DNA from: Mycolicibacter engbaekii
GTDB taxonomy: Bacteria; Actinomycetota; Actinomycetes; Mycobacteriales; Mycobacteriaceae
Assembly: GCF_002101585.1 (NCBI RefSeq)
Contig: NZ_LQOT01000008.1
Location: forward strand, 1-64,000
DNA length: 64,000 nt
Reading direction: 5' to 3'
The notes under the pieces were generated by a model. The model ran no database searches. It worked only from the letters and a program-made list of their open reading frames with translations, and was not told the origin of the DNA. The position numbers and the translations under genes are program-made. Positions 61,701 through 64,000 of the stretch are shown here, one piece after another (within the stretch, counting starts at the first letter, position 1; each line of letters begins with the position of its first letter).

Positions 61701-64000
61701 GCGCCGCCGTTGGTGCCGTCGATGCGCCCGGTCGATCCGTTGACACCGTCGAAGCCCTTGCCGCCGGCGCCGCCCTTGGCGCCGACTCCGGCCGAGCCAT
61801 CCGAGCCGCTCGCGGCGCTGGTTCCGTTGCCGCTGTCACCACCGGCGCCGCCCTTGCCGGCGTTGCCACCGGCACCACCGGCCTGGCCTGCCGTGCCGTC
61901 GACGTGGTTGGCGGTACCCGCGGCGCCGTCGGCGCCCTGCGCCCCGTCACCACCGGACCCGCCGTTACCACCGACGCCACCCACGCCGTGTTGGCCCGCG
62001 ACGGTTCCGGTGCCGCCGACACCTCCGGCGCCACCCGCGCCACCGTTGCCGCCGTGCTCGCCGGCCGCCCCGGCGACACCGCCGTTCAAGCCCTCGTATC
62101 CGGCACCACCTGCACCACCGGCGCCGCCGTCACCACCATGACCGGAGGCCGCACGGGAGTTGTCGGTGTTGAAACCGCCCAGACCACCATTGCCGCCGGC
62201 CCCACCGGCCTGGCCCGTGCCGCCGTGGGGATCGGCCTGCGTTCCGGCGTTGCCGTCTTGCCCATCGGAGCCGTCGCCGCCGTTGCCGCCGACGCCGGCC
62301 GCTCCCGACGCCGCCCGGAAACCGTTGGCCTGCATACCGCCCACGCCGGCGTTTCCACCGGCGCCGCCGTTGCCGCCCGCAGTGCCCGAGGCCGCGCCGT
62401 TGTCCGAAGCGGCGTCGTACCCGGCGCCTCCGGCGCCACCGTTTCCGCCCTTACCGGCGAGGCCGTTGGCGCCGTTGGCGGCGTAGTTGCCATTGCCGGA
62501 AGACCCGCCGGCGCCACCGGCGCCCGCGTCACCACCGTTGCCGCCGTTGCCGCCGGCACCGCCGTCGGGGTTGGCCGCGGTGCCCGCCGCACCGACACCA
62601 CCGTGCGCGCCGTCGGTACCGCTACCACCCGCACCGCCGACACCACCCGTGCCGTGCACACCCGCAATGGCGCCGGTGCCACCGACACCGCCGTCACCGC
62701 CGGCACCACCCTTGCCACCCGAAGTGCCGGCTGCCGCGCCGGCGGTCACCGCGTTGTACCCGGCGCCACCCTTACCGCCGGCACCACCGTCGCCGCCAAG
62801 ACCCTGCACGGCGCGGGAGAGGCCATCGGCCTCGAGGCCACCCTGACCGCCATTTCCGCCGGCCCCACCGTTGCCACCGGCCTTGCCGGCCGTGATCAGC
62901 GCATTGCCCGCCGCCCCGGCAGCGCCGTCCTTACCGTCACCGCCGTCGCCGCCGGCACCGGCCGCGCCGGAGGCCGCGCGGGTGCCATCGGCCTCCATGC
63001 CGCCACGGCCCGCATCGCCACCAGCACCACCGTTGCCACCCGCCGTACCCGCCGCGGCGGTGCCGTCCGACGCCGCGTCGTAACCGGCGCCACCGGCGCC
63101 ACCGTTGCCGCCCTTACCGGCGCTGCCCGCCGTGCCACCGGCAGCCTGCTGGCCACCGGCGCCGACGCCCCCGGCACCGGCAAGACCGGCGTCACCACCA
63201 GAGCCACCGGCCTGACCGGCCGAGCCGTCCGGATTATCCGCAGTGCCCGCCGCACCACTGGCGCCGTCGACACCGACCCCACCGTCGCCACCGTTGCCGC
63301 CGAGACCACCGGCGCCCTGCGTACCGGCCGCACCGGCAGCGCCGGTGCCCATGAACCAGCCACCGGCGCCACCCTTGCCGACAGTTCCGGCCGTACCGCC
63401 GTCGCCACCGACACCGCCGTTACCGCCACCCTCGCCGTCCGCGCCCGCTACAGCACCGTCGGCACCGACAGCGCCGTGACCACCGGCGCCACCATTGCCG
63501 CCGTCACCGGCAGCGCCACCGCGACCGCCGGAGCCGAACAGGTAGGCACCCTTGCCGCCGTCGCCGCCGTTACCGCCGTTTCCGCCGTCGCCGCCGTTGC
63601 CGCCGTTGCCATCGCCCCCATTGGCGAAGCTGCCGGCCAGGCCCGCGGCACCGGTGAAGCCGTCGCCACCGCCACCGCCGGCACCGGCGGTGCTGAACAC
63701 GCCCCACAAAGCGGCATCGCCGCCGGCGCCGCCATTGCCCCCGGGCGTGCCCAGGGTGGTCGCCGTCCCGCCCTCACCACCGTTTCCACCGCTGCTGAAC
63801 CAGGAGTACAGGCCCGCGGATCCGCCATTGCCACCGTTGCCGCCGCCGATGCCGTCACCGCCGTCGCCACCGTTGCTCCACCAGCCGAAGAGGCTGCCGG
63901 TGCCACCGTTGCCGCCGGCAAATCCGTCGCCGCCATCACCGGCGTTGCTGCCCAACGAGAACCAGCCGACGTTGCCGCCCTTACCGCCGTTACCGCCATT
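46766..64000 (-). CDS. Giant two-module PGRS protein, N terminus beyond the window (more than 5,740 aa)
   Basis: The frame is open from the right edge to the TAG at 46766. The first visible residues ([60 protein letters not shown]) match residues about 190-320 of the 2437-aa paralogue. Roughly 150-200 residues, presumably the signal peptide and linker, are therefore missing. From 64000 to about 57863 it is Gly/Ala PGRS repeats with a 522-bp tandem duplication. A ten-glycine tract (57862-57833) follows. The remaining 3,690 residues are Ser/Thr/Gly-rich repeats of the type GSxATGGxGG with short beta-prone strands (VTGSSATAGQAG, AQVVAQLDGSVSNAQAIGG), including 1092-bp and about 1.43-kb duplications. 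The C terminus ([37 protein letters not shown]) shares its last 150 residues with the paralogue. No frameshift is seen in 17 kb. Surface location and function are inferred or unknown. Confidence 0.85.
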   Translation of the reverse strand, partial: NGGNGGKGGNVGWFSLGSNAGDGGDGFAGGNGGTGSLFGWWSNGGDGGDGIGGGNGGNGGSAGLYSWFSSGGNGGEGGTATTLGTPGGNGGAGGDAALWGVFSTAGAGGGGGDGFTGAAGLAGSFANGGDGNGGNGGDGGNGGNGGDGGKGAYLFGSGGRGGAAGDGGNGGAGGHGAVGADGAVAGADGEGGGNGGVGGDGGTAGTVGKGGAGGWFMGTGAAGAAGTQGAGGLGGNGGDGGVGVDGASGAAGTADNPDGSAGQAGGSGGDAGLAGAGGVGAGGQQAAGGTAGSAGKGGNGGAGGAGYDAASDGTAAAGTAGGNGGAGGDAGRGGMEADGTRAASGAAGAGGDGGDGKDGAAGAAGNALITAGKAGGNGGAGGNGGQGGLEADGLSRAVQGLGGDGGAGGKGGAGYNAVTAGAAAGTSGGKGGAGGDGGVGGTGAIAGVHGTGGVGGAGGSGTDGAHGGVGAAGTAANPDGGAGGNGGNGGDAGAGGAGGSSGNGNYAANGANGLAGKGGNGGAGGAGYDAASDNGAASGTAGGNGGAGGNAGVGGMQANGFRAASGAAGVGGNGGDGSDGQDGNAGTQADPHGGTGQAGGAGGNGGLGGFNTDNSRAASGHGGDGGAGGAGGAGYEGLNGGVAGAAGEHGGNGGAGGAGGVGGTGTVAGQHGVGGVGGNGGSGGDGAQGADGAAGTANHVDGTAGQAGGAGGNAGKGGAGGDSGNGTSAASGSDGSAGVGAKGGAGGKGFDGVNGSTGRIDGTNGGAGGAGGNGGLGGLETDGSRATRGDGGAGGAGGKGGNGLAGVAGATPGASGTNGGAGGNGGVGGVGGQGANNGAAGAGGVGGNGGNGGAGAAGAAGVDGTASHVDGTAGGNGGAGGDAGKAGVGGLSGAGVQAANGVNGTAGVGGAGGKGGAGFAGAAATGAGVSGGNGGAGGAGGNGGLGGLNVGGVRATDGAGGAGGDGGKGGAGYTGKTGADAVLAGADGGAGESGTNGGAGGAGGAGGTGSTAGLQGLGGAGGAGGSGGAGGKGAAGAAGDAGHVDGRDGGVGGAGGNAGAGGAGGVGRTGAAANGANGVAGVGGAGGGGGAGFAGAASTGAGVSGGNGGAGGAGGNGGLGGLNVGGVRATDGVGGAGGDGGKGGAGYTGKTGADAVLAGADGGAGESGTNGGAGGAGGAGGTGSTAGLQGLGGAGGAGGSGGAGGKGAAGAAGDAGHVDGRDGGVGGAGGNAGAGGAGGVGRTGAAANGADGAAGVGGAGGGGGAGFAGADSHTAGQSGGNGGAGGAGGNGGQGGLKADGVNRVADGDGGGGGAGGKGGAGFDAVAENAGPGVSGTDGGRGGDGGAGGSGAVAGEHGAGGVGGAGGSGTDGADGAAGTAGTAVDRTGGNGGHGGDGGNAGAGGAGGSSGSTQAASGSDGHAGKGGSGGAGGAGYDAAGDPSLAAGTAGGNGGAGGDAGRGGLEVGGGRATDGTAGVGGNGGSGKDGADGADSHTAGVAGGTGQAGGAGGNGGLGGEEADGTRAADGAGGAGGNGGAGGKGYTGQAGENATVAGADGGAGESGTDGGAGGAGGVGGTGSTAGLDGLGGNGGDGGSGGKGGAGAQGADGDASHVDGYAGGGGGAGGDAGKAGVGGIGRGGQADGGQDGTAGAGGNGGNGGAGHAGAHSTAAGVDGEAGGTGGAGGNGGQGGLEVDNSRAAQGDGGDGGKGGAGGAGYTGQAGVNPGDSGESGSNGGAGGLGGAGGTGFVGGSGGAGGNAGSGGSGGAGATGADGTFDNSGNGDGGAGGTGGNGGNGGTGGNGGVGGTSTGGGANGATGNGGDAGNGGDAGTAGDGGKGADGTVNHVDGGNGGQGGEVGSAGHAGTAGSGTIGGKAGHDGAEITGPAGNGGAGGAGHAGANPGDRGGDGGTGGTGGSLGDGGAGGAGGAGAGGGTALVAGSGGNGGAGGNAGAAGSGGQGGEGGQGGQGDGIVYDSFGNALAQGGGTGGTGGTGGLGSATGSAGSGGAGGAGGKGAAILDGAGASGTVTAGLGGDGGAGALGTATEAGHGGGGGGGGGGALIQAAPGGTASGGATGGNGSAGDDGTTTAAGSNGSQGGGASIAADGTSSANGTAIGGNAGVGSDGGVGGAGGAAFIAAAEGAAITGTTVTGGAGGAGTNQGTGGAGGVGAASAVGAGSAITGSASGAAGGSGDGAGSVGGDGGAGFLVVDHAGGVIGGGNSAVATGGVGGDATNGGHAGKGGFGELEAGHYANDSGTGGLSYGSATGGAGGDAADGGSTGGDGGNGVIQSGRLDFGSTGGGTSHGTAQGGAGGEATGGGTGGDGARGSILSGGVGAESSGSATGGAGGAGLDGGTGGNAANGQVNALGAGATANGTSQGGSGGSGTGAGAVGGDGGLGYVTALAGSSTTGSGSTGGSGGNAGVGEHAANGGESNVMATNGGAISGSTATATNGNATVAGGSASVTADGAGSTVTGSSATAGQAGVGSDGGVGGAAGAAVIAASEGAAITGTTVTGGAGGAGTNQGTGGAGGVGAASAVGAGSAITGSASGAAGGSGDGAGSVGGDGGAGFLVVDHAGGVIGGGNSAVATGGVGGDATNGGHAGKGGFGELEAGHYANDSGTGGLSYGSATGGAGGDTADGGSTGGDGGNGVIQSGRLDFGSTGGGTSHGTAQGGAGGEATGGGTGGDGARGSILSGGVGAESSGSATGGAGGAGLDGGTGGNAANGQVNALGAGATANGTSQGGSGGSGTGAGAVGGDGGLGYVTALAGSSTTGSGSTGGSGGNAGVGEHAANGGESNVMATNGGAISGSTATATNGNATVAGGSASVTADGAGTTVTGSSATAGQAGVGSAGGTGGSAGAASVSATGGGKITDGDALGGNGGAGSNGGVAGAGGGAEIIASGVNGADQAASGAGGTATGGNGGAAEGAGSVGGDGGLGSIRGVNGGTATATGAGATGGDGGQATGAGVGGDGGKGEVIAYRGNFATNGQPNGAASASGVAHGGNGGGGLAGGSGGRGGDAQVNGGLDNAGVQTAGVVTNSSATGGDGGTGTGTGSVGGNGGWGGVQAIQSGGDAKGGPGGSVTDGKAVGGGGGDATNGGQGGNGGAGAIFSYYDGNATGGVATGGNGGSGDGAGSLGGNGGQGQLVPYGGDTFGGVATGGDGGAGYDGASGGKGGTGSVYSFSVGSITNGTGIGGNGGASGTGANAGDGGAGGRGEIGGSGRSNGTVTDSFARGGNGGAGGQNGADGGVGGAAAVYGQNNGSVDDSSANGGNGGNGSSAGSGAAGASATVAATNRGSISDSSATATAGSDNVAGGSASITADGLGSVVTDSSAAAGVAGASNNGGTGGAGGTASVAATNGGAIATSSATGGKGSDTAAGGAASVTANGANSSVTGSDATGGDAGFGDTNGGTGGAGGDAEIAASYGGAVVGSDALGGSGGNGSGGGAGGDGGVAYVAAAGANSSVTNSSATAGNGGNGADQGQGGDGLWAQVTAGIDQNNDHLPNNTVLNGHAFGGAGGSGTGLGSSGGNGGGAVIQGGNGLSVTDSVATGGSGGVGTAGGAGGDGGIGQIITLSQGTVDQGHATGGDGGAGSVAGATGGNGGLAQVVSWNSGTATGSATGGNGGSGLGGDGGNGGIGSIQGTSGAGAGNSVSGKALGGQGGDGGQNGTDGSVGGDGGDGGRGNVQATSPADAHVQANGTGGAGGHGGNGGAGADGGDGGNGGLGTASGTSDGVGGAGGSGGAGGSLGASVDGGHGGSGGNGGNGTAGTGGTGGAGGAGGAGGNGGDGGNGGAGTGTRYGGAEGIGGSGGAGGTGGTYVDNSHDGQGGDGGDGGAGLASATNGGTASGTATGGAGGGGGAGDPAGNAGGDGGDGGSATMTADGGIITHGTVSGGNASAGGPNGVNGVNGANGSMTVSGVGSSITDTTVTGGNAGSGGAGGAASVLATDASNVTGSKVTGGDGSNSAAGGAAGIMAGGTLPSLATPASGVGRLGGDVTNVIVTGGDAGAGDGNGGVGGAGGYAQVVAQLDGSVSNAQAIGGDGGAGTDGGKGGAGGYSELWTIYQENAHTAHAGGSVTGVATGGDGGNGAGFGSVGGLGGSARIATGSYYQDGGSAGGTVTGGNGGDATADNGGHGGTGGAGAGARIYAAGSGATVDATSVVTGGDGGDGLDGGKGGGYTFYAQVAAFGANAHAGGTAISGNGGDGVGFGSTGGIGGDAQIRADMQNGGGGTVTGDARGGDGGVGTTVGGTGYTGGAGGTGRISAGGYGSVITGGTASGGDGGNSANGLNGGAGGEGRIGHTSNGPDPADAGITITGSTATGGDGGAGHAGGGGVVQATNGATITGSTATGGDASDTAAGGSATITSDGSGSAVTKGLAVGGLAGAGGALGGTGGAGGNASLSAAAGGTVTESSATGGDGGAGGANGGTGGAGGDARVVAVRANGFTGAASVTDSHAAAGDGGAGTNAGVGGAGGGARIDAGIDSANAKSGGTISDTEAFGGKGGSADGIGSTGGKGGDGYLTASQSGGDRSSGAPQGSITGSIGTGGDGGNALTGGTGGDGGMGKAQAFYNGRIEDSVTTGGNGGNANTGGFGGDGGQGVTRAFHSYDGGGVVGGGLLSNSDGIGGNGGVGSGGASGGDGAQGHVWSDEGSILEGATAIGGNGGDSGTGVNAGDGGAGAQGYIYWTLHSDNSTSGAVITATGANGGNGGNGGTNGGAGGVGGAGGQGYISLGKYTAGSDVESTGGAGGNGGAGGDAANGGAGGVGGGGTNGAHGGSGGAGGKGGTDGGSGGAGGAGATVTATPGVGTVTGGNGGAGGAGGEGFAGGKGGAGGVASASASSGGTVSSDSTATGGNGGNGGAGSGTAAGGAGGVGGTGTLTAEGAGSTVTKSSATGGDGGAGGANGGTGGAGGDARVLAVRANGFTGAASVTDSHATAGDGGAGTNAGVGGAGGGARIDAGIDSVNAKSGGTISDTEAFGGKGGSADGIGSTGGKGGDGYLTASQSGGDRSSGAPQGSITGSTGIGGDGGDATSGGTGGDGGMGKAQAFYNGRIVDSITTGGDGGDASTGGIGGAGGMGTTRAFHSYDGGGLLEDSAGTGGNGGAGRDGATGGAGGQGQVFSDEGSILEGATAIGGNGGDSGTGVNAGDGGVGAQGYIYWTHSDNSSGAEISATGGNGGNGGNAGIDGSAGAVGGAGGQANINVGNRVSGADLVTVGGDGGNGGAGGTNGGNGGAGGAGANVAAGAGSGRAIGGNGGAGGVGGDAHNGGKGGAGGIASVSTSTGGTISSDSTATGGTGGDGGAGSATGSGGNGGAGGTATMSALNGGAINHGEVEGGDGLNGGPNGANGANGANNSLIVNGAGSSVTNTTVTSGQNTADFAGGAATATVSDGGVITGSTVTGGDASDTAAGGAASLIATGTGSKITNSSAIGGHAGEGTDGGAGGGGGAATIAAASGGTIIDAVATGGNGGAGAGSGSAGGLGGSALVTAFSGGKVTADGGVDSSATGGAGGDAVNGGTGGNGGATFIEAQRDGTAYGQTAGGTGGSANGIGAVGGNAGGGNLWAGRNYADPASGGLAHGTVTGGNGGAAVGAGSIGGNGTSGSIGAVGAGAEASGSATGGSGGNGVDGGKGGGISYNGISQITALGTNAKATNITVVGGTGGDGIGVGGVGGDGGYVNVGANNAAGHPGGSSWTNGSVTAGSGGTGTGVNNSGPESPGAGGSAEFINGANQHTDGQIINLPPGSPKP
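48520..50800 (-). repeat. Tandem duplication with a period of about 1434 bp in the giant PGRS gene
   Basis: The segment encoding SVTDSHAxAGDGGAGTNAG, ARIDAGIDS, ISDTEAFGGKGGSADGIG and SGGDRSSGAPQGSITGS occurs twice, at about 49000-49330 and 50430-50760 (offset 1434). The adjoining parts (YNGRI, FHSYDGGG, DEGSILEGATAIGGNGG) are repeated with small in-frame indels. Confidence 0.7.
55462..57645 (-). repeat. Near-perfect 1092-bp tandem duplication (364 aa) in the giant PGRS gene
   Basis: 55462-56553 and 56554-57645 match base for base over most of their length. Seen differences include gtg/gct-type single changes at about 55504/56596 and 56098/57190. The encoded unit starts with [21 protein letters not shown] and ends with SVTADGAGxTVTGSSATAGQAG. 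Confidence 0.85.
57833..57862 (-). other. Ten-glycine tract at the module boundary of the giant PGRS protein
   Basis: Ten consecutive GGN codons lie between a PGRS half ending GTATEAGH (N-terminal side) and ALIQAAPGGTASGG, which opens the Ser/Thr/Gly half. The length is identical to the tract at 40540-40569. Confidence 0.85.
60197..61240 (-). repeat. 522-bp tandem duplication (174 aa) in the giant PGRS gene
   Basis: 60197-60718 and 60719-61240 are near-identical in-frame units (anchor GGCGAAGCCCGC at 60197, 60719 and 61241). The unit encodes [30 protein letters not shown] and [21 protein letters not shown] third, more diverged start follows at 61241. Confidence 0.8.

Overview
The window is chromosomal DNA of a high-GC mycobacterium. 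Two things show this. First, there is a syntenic core of the arabinogalactan/galactan export locus, in the order familiar from M. tuberculosis Rv3777-Rv3789: quinone oxidoreductase, class-V-aminotransferase-like protein, GT-C membrane protein, proteasome activator Bpa, ABC ATPase, GlfT1, ABC permease, GtrA protein. Second, there is an extreme load of PGRS-type Gly/Ala-rich repeat proteins. The repertoire resembles slow-growing or M. terrae-complex species, but the species is a guess.

Layout. At 1-1937 a tRNA-Ser(UGA) lies divergent to a quinone oxidoreductase, followed by an MbtK-like siderophore acyltransferase behind a 15-codon leader ORF. From 25629 down to 2102 (minus strand) there is a probable operon: two secreted leucine-rich solenoid-like proteins (767 and 801 aa), then two giant secreted PGRS proteins (3122 and 3023 aa). 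At 26076-29270 (minus) lie a fatty-acyl-AMP ligase and the Rv3778c-type aminotransferase homologue, separated by two 45-bp palindromic repeats. At 29380-34443 (plus) a compact block with overlapping or closely spaced genes encodes the polyprenyl-phosphate/galactan export functions and Bpa. At 34519-38628 lie a small secreted protein, a 790-aa PGRS protein and the GtrA protein. At 38719-46031 a fourth PGRS gene (about 2437 aa) is interrupted by a one-base deletion near 42431. At 46766-64000 a fifth PGRS gene (more than 5,740 aa) runs off the right edge.

The most unusual content is the PGRS family. None of the four complete N termini has a PE domain. Instead they share a near-identical signal-peptide module (GAFLxFG core) followed by a short acidic/aromatic linker with an LPG motif. 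The two largest proteins have a two-module design: a Gly/Ala PGRS half and a Ser/Thr/Gly 'ATGG' half. A tract of exactly ten glycines separates the halves in both. The fifth gene has grown by in-frame tandem duplications (1092 bp, 522 bp, about 1.43 kb). The giant genes sit inside and beside the cell-wall galactan locus, so together the window looks like an envelope-biogenesis core surrounded by lineage-specific giant exported proteins.

Several genes have a TAnnnT -10 hexamer 6-8 nt before the start codon (192, 29380, 38218; also 35181 on the minus strand). This predicts leaderless or near-leaderless mRNAs, as is common in mycobacteria. Assignments rest on reading of motifs and remembered family features; no database search was possible.
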